This document shows, in pieces, positions 55,150-64,000 of a stretch of 64,000 bases of DNA. Below the pieces are notes generated by a model. The model searched no databases. It was not told the origin of the DNA and was given only the letters and a program-made list of their open reading frames with translations. Both the position numbers and the translations under genes were made by a program. Source of the stretch: Plantago ovata (taxonomy: Eukaryota > Streptophyta > Magnoliopsida > Lamiales > Plantaginaceae); NCBI GenBank assembly GCA_028274465.1, contig CM051455.1, forward strand, positions 50,755,351-50,819,350, read 5' to 3'. The first letter of the stretch is position 1. The number at the start of each line of letters is the position of its first letter.

Positions 55150-55500
55150 TCGTAAGCCTCATATATATTCAGTATGCTGGACTTTCCAAGCAGACACAGA
55201 TCAGAATGGTATACAGTTCCATCCCAAGAGTATAGATTTCCCGTTCATATCCAGAGTACAAAATTTCCAGCTTGCGGATTCTCTGATCAGCAATCATACT
55301 TGACAGCTTGAGACATGGATGCAGGGCTTAAGTCCGTTTCAACAATACCAAACCTTGCAAGATACACGAGCCAAAAATCAATTATAAGACATTGCTCGTA
55401 GTTTATCTTAACTATGTTGTGGAAGTATAATTGCTCACATGGTTTCCTATAACGACTGTCACGTTCCAGGCAAGCTTCTACAGTGTCTAACATGGCCCTA
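55150..55500 (-). pseudogene. GRAS C-terminal fragment (copy 2)
   Basis: The minus strand reads AMLDTVEACLERDSRYRKPC, EQLYFHNIV, DFWLVYLARFGIVETDLSPA and then a frame change near 55290; the SAW region follows out of frame to about 55150. The N-terminal two thirds are missing. At about 55500 the GRAS sequence stops and a piece of protease inhibitor 3' flank begins. Confidence 0.85.
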
Positions 55501-55504
55501 CAGC

Positions 55505-55845
55505 GATCCGTATCAATATTCATATACTTTTCTGTGCTTCTGTCTTTGTTTGTGTAAATTTTACTTTTTCTTTTTGTTCTGTTGAGAATGTGTAAAAACA
55601 TTTGAAGAATGGGAAGAGATGTTGTGATCAATTCCGGCGTAAAGTAAATTAAACAAGGAATTAAACTAAAAATAGAAAAAACAAAACTTCACTACTACTG
55701 AAGAACTTTTCTTGATATCACTAAAACACCAGGGTAAACACTAAACAAACAAGCAAACAGATCGCTCTGTACAACAGAATGGTCAAGTATTGACCTTCTA
55801 CTTAAACGAAATGACCTTAACCATTCTCACTGACAATAAGAAGAT
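55505..55845 (-). pseudogene. Relic of protease inhibitor 3' flank
   Basis: Aligns by eye with the 3' flanks of the two inhibitor genes: TTGAAGAATGGGAAGAGAT, AAGGAATTAAACTAAAAATA, AACACCAGGGTAAACA and ACGAAATGACCTT...TTCTCACTGAC appear in the same order as at 44470-44755. It ends at the base (CTCACTGAC) that in copy B lies a few codons outside the coding frame. No inhibitor coding sequence is present. It is embedded between two GRAS fragments. Confidence 0.8.
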
Positions 55846-55916
55846 TGCCTAAACATAGTCTGATACCAGAATTGGATCCTGGTATCAATTTTTATGTACT
55901 TCTCTGTTATCTGATA

Positions 55917-57098
55917 TTATATTCTTCGAAAGCCTGATCTACGGTTAGTATCCTGGATTTTCCAAGCAGACAGAGAGCAGAATGGGGTACCGTTCCACCC
56001 CAAGCACATTGATTTCCCGTTCATATCCAGAGTACAACATTTCCAGCTTGCGGATTCTCTAATCAGTAAACTTGTGTGACACAAGGATGCAGGGCTCAGG
56101 TCCGTTTCAACACATCCAAACCTTGCAAGATACACACGCCAAAAATCAATACGTGACATTCATTGTGATTCTTAACTATGCTGTGAAAGTATAGTTTCTC
56201 ACATGCCTTCCTATAACGATTGTCACGTTCCAGGCAAGCTTCCAGACAGTCGAACATGGCACTGCAAAGAGACAGCGAACTGTGAAAGTTGCCCTTGGTA
56301 TTTACTTCTAGCTCACTGACCACTATCACACAAGGATTTAGGTTCTTGATACCTCCCAAAACAGCATACCTGAAGGTGGTTGACATGGTCAAAAGACAAT
56401 ATTCCATGAAATTTGCTTCTGTTTCACTTTCCTCTAGCTTGAAAAAATCCTTTCTGAACTGTTCGTTCTGTTCACAGTGCTCTCTTGCAAAGCTAAAAGG
56501 AAAATTCACGGACTCAGCAAAAGTTGACAGCAATTTACCAGTTTCTTCGCATTTATCCTCATTGCAGATCGCAGTAATCTTGAGCTGCTTTGTTCTCTCT
56601 GGGACCCTAATTTTGTTCCAACATCAATAAAGTGAATCCTCTCAGCTGATCCAACATAGTCCAAAACTGTTTGGATTGCAGTAAGATGTGAGTTTTGAAC
56701 GAGAGACAGTCTTTGTTCACAGATATGGATATCAATTCTCGCATGCATCATCGCTTCTTCTATATGTCAAAATGTGCCATGACTTTTCTCTCCGATAGCT
56801 CACTATACCAATTGTTTCCTGTAAATACCTAGCAAAACAAGTGATAATTCTCTCGACAGGGTGATCATCAGGGGAAAGCAGAAAGAAGAGGACAGATCAA
56901 TTTTTCAGCTTCACCGTAGTCTTGCACTAAAAAGCTTTCGGCCCCATTTAAGTGAGAAAGAGCACGTGTAACATGAATTTCATTCTCATGAGAAAGATTA
57001 GCATCATATTCAAAGAGACCATTTCTCTTTGAAGAGTGTTGTAACGTTCTTGCCATTCTCAGGATGCTCGTAGCAGAACGGTACTGTGTCAATATCAA
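55917..57098 (-). pseudogene. GRAS pseudogene (copy 3)
   Basis: Most of the GRAS domain is present in broken frames: SATSILRMARTLQHSSKRNG (57098 side), IQTVLDYVGSAERIHFIDVG (about 56630-56680), NFPFSFAREHCEQNEQFRKD, CLEACLERDNRYRKACEKLY, then RIDFWRVYLARFGCVETDLS and the SAW motif to 55917. Frameshifts occur near 56870, 56765, 56600 and 56160. The 5' end, with the start codon, is deleted: SATSILRMAR is joined directly to promoter sequence at about 57080. Confidence 0.88.
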
Positions 57099-57639
57099 GG
57101 ATGATATTCCTAAGCATGCTCTATCTTAATAGCTGAGGCCTTCAAGGGTCGAATCCTTATCCTAGTACCGTTATGCCCTTATCAGACAGGTAGAAAAAGA
57201 ACTGCGAAAAATCAATCTAGTGGGGCTTCTGGGGAAGTAGTAGGCCATGCCAATGAATAGCAGCTAGATATATACAACAGACAAATTCAAGCAAGTCTTT
57301 AGGCAAATCAGGCCAATTTATACCTTCTGCAATGTCAATAATTAATTATAATGTTTTGATGCAGGCAAAGAAAGTTGCAAATAGCCTCAGTTGCATGGGC
57401 AAGCAATGACAAAGGGACTTGATTCAGACAGTACTGCTTGGCCAAATATACTTTTTGCGTGCATCAAGGACTATCTTATATTTCAAACTTCAACAATAAC
57501 ACTCAGTATTTCAGTAACCTTCAATCAATTATAACACACAACCACAGCAGATTCTCAACAATATTCTAATTTTTACCATAAACATGTATAGAAGATGGAC
57601 TATATAACAAACAGAAGCAAGCTGAATATTTGATAAAAT

Positions 57640-57705
57640 CAGAAATTATATTCTTCCAAAGCCTCATATATATTCAGTATGATGTACTTTCCAACTATAT
57701 ATTCC
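57640..57705 (-). pseudogene. Tiny GRAS 3'-end relic
   Basis: AAATCAGAAATTATATTCTT and CTTTCCAA-type words here match the stop-codon region of the other copies, but the rest of the gene is absent. It shows that yet another copy or partial copy once stood here. Confidence 0.6.
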
Positions 57706-57981
57706 GACAACAGATTACTTAAACTTACTCTGAACCTGCCATGCAATCCTCTCCAGAATTCGATCATGGTATCAATTAATTTTCTGTACTTCTCTGTTAC
57801 ATATTTTAGACACAGTAGCAAGAGCTATTTTAAAATTCAAACAATAACACTAAGGCTCAAACCATAACATTCAGCAACGACCCTCATTATATTCTAACAC
57901 AAGAAGATGTATACCAAAGAGGGGCAATCTGAATTAAATTCGATTTACAGATAAAATCAGAAATTATACTCTTCGAAAGCC

Positions 57982-59364
57982 TCATCTACGTTTAATATCC
58001 TGTATTTTCCAAGCAGACAGAGAGCATAATGGGGTACCGTTCCACCCCAGGAGCATAGATTTCCCATTCATATCCAGAGTACAACATTTCCAGCTTGCGG
58101 ATTCTGTAATCAACATTCTTGCTTGCCACATGGATGCAGGGCTCAGGTCCGTTTCAACAATACCAAACCTTCCAAGATACACGCGCCAATTATCAATTAT
58201 AAGACATTGCCTGTTGTTCTCAACTATGCTGTGAAAGTATAGTTTCTCGCATGCCTTCCTATAACGATTGTCACGTTCCAGGCAAGCTTCCAGACAGTCG
58301 AACATGGCACTGCAAAGAGACAGCGAACTGTGAAAGTTGCCCTTGGTATTTGCTTCTATCTCACTGACCACTATCACACAAGGATTTAGGTTCTTGATAC
58401 CTCCCAAAATAGCATACTTGAAGGTGGGTGACAAGGTCAAAAGACAATATTCCATGAAAACTGCTACCGTTTCACCTTCCTCTAGGTCGAATAAATCCTT
58501 TCTGAACATTTGGTTCTGTTCACAGTGCACTCTTGCAAAGCTAAAAGGTAAATTCAAGGACTCAGCAAAAGTTAATAGCAATTTACCAGTTTCTTCACAT
58601 TTATCCGCGTCATTGCAGATTGCACTAATCTTGAGCTGCTTTGTTCTCAATGGTTCACGAGTCGCAAGAGCATGGATCAGAATCATCCACTTGGACCCTA
58701 ATTTAGCTCCAACATCAATAAAGTGAATCCTCTCAGCTGATCCAACATAGTCCAAAACTGTTTGGATTGCGGTAAAATGTGAGATTTGAGTGATAGGCAG
58801 TCTTTGTTCACAGATATGGATATCAGTTCTCATATGCATCAACGCTTCTTGTACGTCAAAATGTGCCATGACTTTTCTCTCTGGATAGCTCACTATATCA
58901 ACCTTTTCCTGTAAATACCTAGCAAAACAAGTGATAATTCTCTCGACAGGGTGATCATCAAGGAAAGAAGAAAGAAGAGGACAAATCAATTTTTCAGCTT
59001 GACCGTAGTCTTCGACTGAAAAGCTTTCTACCGCATTGTAGAGAGAAAGAGCACGTGTAACATGAATTTCATTCTCATGAGAAAGATTAGCATCATATTT
59101 GGAGAGACCACTTCTCTTTGAAGAGTGTTGTAACGATCTTGCCATTCTCAGAATGCTCGTAGAAGATAATACCTGAGAAGTAATCGAGGTAGTTTCCAAT
59201 CCTGAATCCAGCCAGTTTGTTTTCTGCTCAGATTTGCTACTTCTTAAACGTTTCAGTCGCTGCATATGCTTGGCTATAATCGAAAATGGATCCTGCAAGT
59301 TACGAAGAACTACCTTCTTAGATTCCACATCTTGCTCACTGTCTTTTGCTGTGTGTGGTTCCAT
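57982..59364 (-). CDS. GRAS transcription regulator, DELLA/RGL1-like without DELLA domain (copy 4, intact)
   Basis: Single-exon, 460 residues, starting MEPHTAKDSEQDVESKKVVL. Collinear with copy 1 over its whole length: basic stretch HMQRLKRLRSSKSEQK (about 33-48), ATSILRMAR-like block (STSILRMARSLQHSSKRSG), IHFID at 213-217, CEETGKLLLTFAESLNLPFS, CLEACLERDNRYRKACEKLY, WRVYLGRFGIVETDLSPASM and the SAW motif SWKCCTLDMNGKSMLLGW. Copies 1 and 4 differ throughout by scattered substitutions with no frame breaks, which suggests both are under selection. It lacks the DELLA domain too. The TATA-like TTTATATAAGC (plus 59419-59429, about 55-65 bases upstream of the ATG) reads GCTTATATAAA on the minus strand and is a good promoter candidate. 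Confidence 0.87.
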   Translation of the reverse strand: MEPHTAKDSEQDVESKKVVLRNLQDPFSIIAKHMQRLKRLRSSKSEQKTNWLDSGLETTSITSQVLSSTSILRMARSLQHSSKRSGLSKYDANLSHENEIHVTRALSLYNAVESFSVEDYGQAEKLICPLLSSFLDDHPVERIITCFARYLQEKVDIVSYPERKVMAHFDVQEALMHMRTDIHICEQRLPITQISHFTAIQTVLDYVGSAERIHFIDVGAKLGSKWMILIHALATREPLRTKQLKISAICNDADKCEETGKLLLTFAESLNLPFSFARVHCEQNQMFRKDLFDLEEGETVAVFMEYCLLTLSPTFKYAILGGIKNLNPCVIVVSEIEANTKGNFHSSLSLCSAMFDCLEACLERDNRYRKACEKLYFHSIVENNRQCLIIDNWRVYLGRFGIVETDLSPASMWQARMLITESASWKCCTLDMNGKSMLLGWNGTPLCSLSAWKIQDIKRR

Positions 59365-59418
59365 ATTGTTAATAATAACAAAAGGGATGGATGATGCAAC
59401 AATGAGTTGCTTCTCATA

Positions 59419-59429
59419 GCTTTATATAA
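59419..59429 (-). promoter_or_regulatory. TATA box candidate of GRAS copy 4
   Basis: GCTTATATAAA on the minus strand about 60 bases upstream of the ATG at 59364. Copy 1 has a comparable ATATATAC stretch near 53872-53880. Confidence 0.5.
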
Positions 59430-59459
59430 GCATCAATACTATGAATACCAACTATGCAA

Positions 59460-59840
59460 CAGGTTGTATTTGTCGGTACGTGTCAATATCAAGAACGCTA
59501 TTCCTATTTTAATAGTTGATGGCTTCATGGGAATAGTAAATATTATCTTAGCTCATACCTTCCTGTCATTGCCGGCCGGTATCCTTCTGTTATTCCTTCA
59601 ACTAATCTTTTGCTGGAGGAACCAATTCAATGACTGTTTTTCCACTAATAAAGAAAGAAGTCAGTCCAAAGAAAATGCAATCAAACAAGCTAGTGAAGTA
59701 TACTGAAGCAGCTTTAACAAATTTACTTAGTTACAGTAGTACAATGCTTTTTGTTTTCTGTGGTGAAAGACTTTTAACATGGTCTATCGGAACATACGAA
59801 GAATTTACCATTATGACAGGTAAAAACAGAGCAAAAAATC
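59460..59840. repeat. GRAS upstream region, duplicated (second copy)
   Basis: Corresponds to 53890-54350: CAACAGGTTGTATTTGTCGG, TTCCTTCAACTAATCTTTTG and TTTACCATTATGACAGGTAA are shared in the same order. Confidence 0.75.
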
Positions 59841-60147
59841 AATCTAGTATTAGGCCATGCCAATGAATTAGCAGATACAACAGACAAATTCAAGCATTCT
59901 TTAAGCAAGTCTGTCCAATTTATTCTTTCTGCCAATCAATGGTTTTTATGTTCTGAATATTTTTTACCAACTCATAACTTTTAGAGTCTGAAAAATATCA
60001 TGAAACTACTCTCAATTAATTCATTTTCTTCTTAAAATGATTAAAAACTATTATCTTACAGTTCAAACTTCATATAATAACACTCGGCAATTCAGTAACA
60101 TTCAATCAAATGTAACACAGTCACAGAAGATTCTCAATAACATTCTT

Positions 60148-61585
60148 CTAGCACAAACAAGTAAAGAAGATGGAGCATATACCAAACACGAGCAAGCTCA
60201 ATTTATTGAGTATGCTGGACTTTCCAAGCAGACAGAGATCGTAATGGTGTACGTTCCATCCCAAGAGCATAGATTTCCAGTTCATATCCAAAGTACAACA
60301 TTTCCAGCTTGCAGATTCTCTAATCAGCAATCTGGCTTGAGACATGGATGCAGGGCTCAAATCCGTTTCAACAATACCAAATGTTGCAAGATACACGCGC
60401 CAAAAATCAATTATAAGACATTGCTCGTAGTTCTTAACTATCTTGTGGAAGTATAATTGCTCACATGCTTTCCTATAACGACTGTCACGTTCCAGGCAAG
60501 CTTCTAGAGAGTCGAACATGGCACTGCAACGAAACAGTGACCCGTCCAAGTTGCCCTCGGTATTGGCTTCTATCTCAATGACCACTACCACACAAGGATT
60601 TAGGTTCTTAATCTCTCCAATTACAGCTTTTAGGTTCTTCGAGTTGGACGACAAGGTCAAAAGACAATGTTCCATGAAAACAGCTACTGTTTCACTTTCC
60701 TCTAGCTCCAAAAAATCCTTTCTGATCAGTTGGTTCTTTTCACAGTGCACTCTCGCAAACCTGAAAGGTAAATTCATGGACTCGGCAAAAGTTGAAAGCA
60801 TATTACCAGTTCTTTTGCATTCATCCTCATCATAGCAGATTGCACTAATCTTGAGCTGCTTTGGTCTCAATGGTTCATGAGTCACAAGAGCATGGATCAG
60901 AATTACCCACTGGGACCCGAATTGTGCTCCAACATCAATAAAGTGAATCCTCTCAGCTGATCCAACATAGTCCAAAATTGTTTGGATAAATGCGAAATTT
61001 GAATGAAAGGTAGTCGTTGTTCACAGGTATGGATATCAATTCTCATATGCATCCACGCTTCTTTCATGTCAAAATGTGACATGACTTGTCTCTCTGGATG
61101 GCTCGCTGAACCAATCATTTCCTGTAAATACCTGGCAAAAGACATGATAACTCTCTCGACAGGGTGACCGTCAGGGAAAGCAGAAATAAGAGGACAGAAA
61201 ATTTTGGGCTTGACCGTAGTCTTGGAGTGAAAAGCTTTCTGCAGCATCGAAGAGAGGAAGAGCACGTGTCACATGAATTTTATTTCCAGGAGAAAGATTA
61301 GCATCATATTCGAAGTGGCCACTTCTCTTGGAAGAGTGATGTTTCGTTCTTGCCATTCTCAGGATGCTCGTAGCTGATAATACCTGAGAAGTAGCCGAGG
61401 TGGTTTCCAATTCTGAGCTCGGCCAGTTTGTTTTCTGCTCACATAGCTGACCAGATTCACTACTTCTCAAACGTTTCAGTCGCTGTCTGTACTTGGCTAT
61501 AATCTCAAAGGGAGCCTGCAAGTTGCAAAGAATTTCCTTCTTAGCTTCCACATCTTTCTCAGTCTTTTGCTGTGTGTGGTTCCAT
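60148..61585 (-). pseudogene. GRAS pseudogene (copy 5), three frameshifts
   Basis: The start MEPHTAKD is preserved at 61585 but a two-base loss gives an immediate stop (TGA). The frame reopens from 61551 (MEAKKEILCNLQAPFEIIAK through ATSILRMARTKHHSSKRSG), changes near 61190 (SLQDYGQAQNF, then CPLISAFPDGHPVERVIMSF in another frame) and again near 60985, where about seven bases are missing before MDYVGSAERIHFIDVGAQFG. The final frame runs to 60148 through CLEACLERDSRYRKACEQLY and SWKCCTLDMNWKSMLLGW, with an extended, diverged tail. The second half could still be read as a 275-residue frame but lacks the N-terminal half of the domain. Confidence 0.87.
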
Positions 61586-61669
61586 ATTATGAATAATAAC
61601 AGATTGAAAGTATTATGTCAAAGGGTATGCAGCAATAGTTTGCTTCTCAAAGGATTATATATGCAACAG

Positions 61670-62060
61670 GTTGTATTTGTAGGTATGTGTCGGTATCAAG
61701 GATGCTATTCCTAAGCATGCTCTATCTCAATAGTAGAGTCCTTCATGGGAAAAGTAAACATTATCCTCGTACCTCTCTGTCATTGCCGGCCGATGTGCTT
61801 TCTTCTGTCACTCCCTCTACTGTACTTTTGCCGGAAGAATCAATTCAATGACCGTTTAACCGTTTTTCACTTATCGGTCGAACTGCAGTAAAAAAAGCAG
61901 AGAAAGTATATATTGCAGCAACTTCAACAAATCTACGTAATTACTACTAGTGCGCTTTTGTTGTCTGTGGTGAAAGACTTTTAACATGGCCTGCTAATAA
62001 TTTAAAAAATACCAAGAATTTACCATTATGAGTCTATGTATGACTCGTAAAAGAAGATCA
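61670..62060. repeat. GRAS upstream region, duplicated (third copy)
   Basis: Diverged counterpart of 53890-54350 and 59460-59840: CATTGCCGGCCGATG, CTTTTGCCGGAAGAATCAAT and AATTTACCATTATGA are shared in order. Confidence 0.7.
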
Positions 62061-63094
62061 AAAAATCAAAGGCTTCTGGGGAGTGGGGAAGTCGTAGGCC
62101 ATGCCAATAAAGTAGCAGATACAACAGACAAATTCAAGCATTTCTTTGAGCTATACTTTCTGCAATGTCAATAATTTTAATGTTTTGATGCAAGCAAGAA
62201 AGTTGCACACACTAGCATCAGTTGCATGGGCAAGCAATGACAGAGACTAAATTCAGACAGTACTGCTTGGCCAAATATACTTTTTGTGTGCATGCCCGAG
62301 GGAAATTAACCCCACAAGGTAAAATTTTTTTTTCTTAACTCAGTAGAAAAAACAAGCTGTAAATCTGAAAATAACATAACTAGGAGAAACAGATTTTACT
62401 AGAAAGCAAAAATCAGACTTCGAATCCATGAACTTTTTTGACATTTGTGTTCTTGAATCTGTTTCGGATTAATAATTATGCTAAACTTTATGATCTTTTC
62501 CCCCCAGTATAGGCCATATGGTATTAGTGTAAATTTTGCCAGAAGAAAAATTCATGTAGCAAGTTGTTTCTTTTTCCCACTGATAATTAATCTTTAACAA
62601 CATGCTGGAGACAATATCTGTGGCTTAAACTAACTGTAAACAGAGTTAAATTTCATCTACAAACTGCATTCTATTCTTTTTTCATTGTATCATTTGTATG
62701 TCAGTCTTCCTTGCATCAAAATTATATGCTCAATTCTCAAATGTATACATGATTTAAAATCCGATCGTAAAATCCCAGATCTTAATCAGATCCGGCAATC
62801 ACCTACACGGCTACACATATCCCGAAACAGAGAAACGTGGTCTCATCTAATATTCAAGAGTAAAGAAACACTGAACTCATGACAAGGAAAGTGGAAATAA
62901 GAAAATGGTAACTTTGCTACTCTGCATCTCATTAATAATAAATAGTACACCTGTAAACTGAATACCGTGACAAGGAAATACTGGATGGAAAAATGCGACA
63001 ATCTTCAAAAAGCAAAGGAATCAGCAAAGCTACTGCCTCACATGATACTCTGTTATTAAGCAAAAAAACAGCAACGGAAAAAAGAAAAACAAGA
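62061..63094. other. Intergenic between GRAS array and TOC159
   Basis: No gene seen. The left part still resembles upstream GRAS flank (the TTGCATGGGCAAGCAATGAC word near 62220 recurs at about 57391). The right part should hold the TOC159 3' UTR. Confidence 0.5.
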
Positions 63095-64000
63095 CTAGTA
63101 AATGGAATACTTGTCATCTGATGCAGGCCTGAGTTTCTTGTAGACAGAAAGCACAGTTGGTACAACAGCAGCAAGTGCAAGAGAAAGATGATCCGAGCTG
63201 CTTGTCCTCACGGTGAGCTGCCCACTCATCTTATTATTAATTCCAGCCCGGACAGCCACCTTCGAGTTACGCCCAATAGAGAAATTAACAAGGCTACTGA
63301 AACCCAACGCCAACTCACCTCTCCATTTGACTAACGACATGGTGACCGAGGACTCAACCTGGCCCACTGGAATTTCATCCTTTCTCCTCTGCAATTCAAA
63401 GTTCGCGCCATAAGCAGCGTCCTGCTGAGATTTTACAGCACCAACACAGCCAACCAAGAGATACTGCTTCCCAATCGTGATCTGGTCTTCGATCTTCACA
63501 CCTGGGACCACGTTTTCACCTAATACCGTGAAAGAAACCCCAGCTGTTGCTTTGTTCTTCCTCAGATTATTGAATTTGGTCTCACCACGAAAGATGTATG
63601 CAAGTTGCTTTCCCAAGCTCTGAATATCAAACCCCAACATGCTTGACATCTTGTCACCATGCTTTGCGGCAATAGAGGAGTCCAAACTAACAGTGAAGTC
63701 CTTCTTGTCTTTAGTGATCTGAATGGTATACGCTAATGGATATTGCTTCATTATAGCTAGACTGTGTTCTAGATTGACACCATCATAGCCACAGTCATGG
63801 TCCCATCCATGGCTATCAAGAACTGGCCTGGCAAGAAACTGTGAAGTTGGCTCCAAAAACCGGTATCTGTATGCAGGATTATCTCCATCAAAGGAAGGAG
63901 GCAGTGCCATGTCTGGTAAAGGAACTGCGATTGGAGCCGCTGCCCCAGAATCCGGATCTTCCTCGGGGAATCCAGAATCAGCAATAGCATCTTTGCCCCT
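63095..64000 (-). CDS. TOC159: Translocase of chloroplast 159 (TOC159), C-terminal part
   Basis: Chloroplast preprotein import receptor of the outer envelope. The window holds the last 301 codons and the stop; the frame is open to the window edge and the gene continues beyond 64000. The visible part is the M domain that anchors the receptor: PIAVPLPDMALPPSFDGDNP, YRYRFLEPTSQFLARPVLD, WDHDCGYDGVNLE, FTVSLDSSIAAKHG, GKQLAYIFRGETKFNNLRKN, LVKWRGELALGF, GRNSKVAVRAGINNKMSGQL and the ending VYKKLRPASDDKYSIY. The ending fits TOC159 better than TOC120/132. The GTPase (G) and acidic (A) domains lie outside. The Met at 63910 is internal and not a start. No defect seen. Confidence 0.93.
   Translation of the reverse strand, partial: RGKDAIADSGFPEEDPDSGAAAPIAVPLPDMALPPSFDGDNPAYRYRFLEPTSQFLARPVLDSHGWDHDCGYDGVNLEHSLAIMKQYPLAYTIQITKDKKDFTVSLDSSIAAKHGDKMSSMLGFDIQSLGKQLAYIFRGETKFNNLRKNKATAGVSFTVLGENVVPGVKIEDQITIGKQYLLVGCVGAVKSQQDAAYGANFELQRRKDEIPVGQVESSVTMSLVKWRGELALGFSSLVNFSIGRNSKVAVRAGINNKMSGQLTVRTSSSDHLSLALAAVVPTVLSVYKKLRPASDDKYSIY

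Noticed and set aside
1..64000. CRISPR arrays, operons, ribosome binding sites or phage genes
   Set aside because: The window is plant nuclear DNA; direct repeats here are transposon, satellite-like or segmental duplications.

Overview
The window is nuclear DNA of a flowering plant, most likely a eudicot and possibly an asterid. The reasons are split genes with GT-AG introns, plant-only families (GH3, RALF, LPA1, TOC159, FBD-type F-box/LRR, GRAS) and a dense load of plant transposons. The species cannot be named from the sequence. No tRNA, rRNA or CRISPR was found.

Layout. Positions 1-4900 hold the right end of a CACTA DNA transposon inserted in a decayed LINE, then a foldback-like CT/GA-rich stretch. 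Positions 4900-26300 are the gene-rich part: an OTU deubiquitinase (6073-8344, +), a cytosolic-type FolD folate enzyme (9163-12216, +), a GH3 acyl-amido synthetase resembling GH3.17 (12871-16196, -), the photosystem II assembly factor LPA1 (20879-24215, +) and a RALF peptide precursor (25911-26264, +). A broken F-box/LRR/FBD gene lies at 27283-28294 (-). The last gene is the 3' end of TOC159 (63095 to beyond 64000, -).

Positions 28300-62000 are a mosaic of two duplicated families riddled with mobile elements. One family is a potato inhibitor I-type protease inhibitor: two 85-residue copies (31437-31694 and 44771-45028) and a third relic of the 3' flank only (about 55505-55845). The other is a GRAS family (DELLA/RGL1-like but without a DELLA domain): two intact genes (52400-53812, 57982-59364) and at least four broken copies. 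Insertions with readable boundaries are a Copia LTR retrotransposon (31722-36437, duplication GTGTA), a short LTR element (38456-40340, duplication CCAAC), a probable solo LTR (46052-47338), a complete CACTA element (48187-52012, duplication GTT) carrying an apparently intact five-exon Transposase_24 gene, and several MITEs.

The chloroplast genes LPA1 and TOC159, the folate enzyme and the OTU protease are ordinary housekeeping genes. GH3, RALF, the protease inhibitors and the GRAS genes belong to hormone, growth and defence functions. The most informative region is the inhibitor/GRAS mosaic, where the two families appear to have been copied together and a retrotransposon has separated one inhibitor gene from its TATA box. 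I see no wholly new system; the best leads are this mosaic, the DELLA-less GRAS array, the unusual reactive loop of the inhibitors, and the intact accessory gene in the CACTA element.
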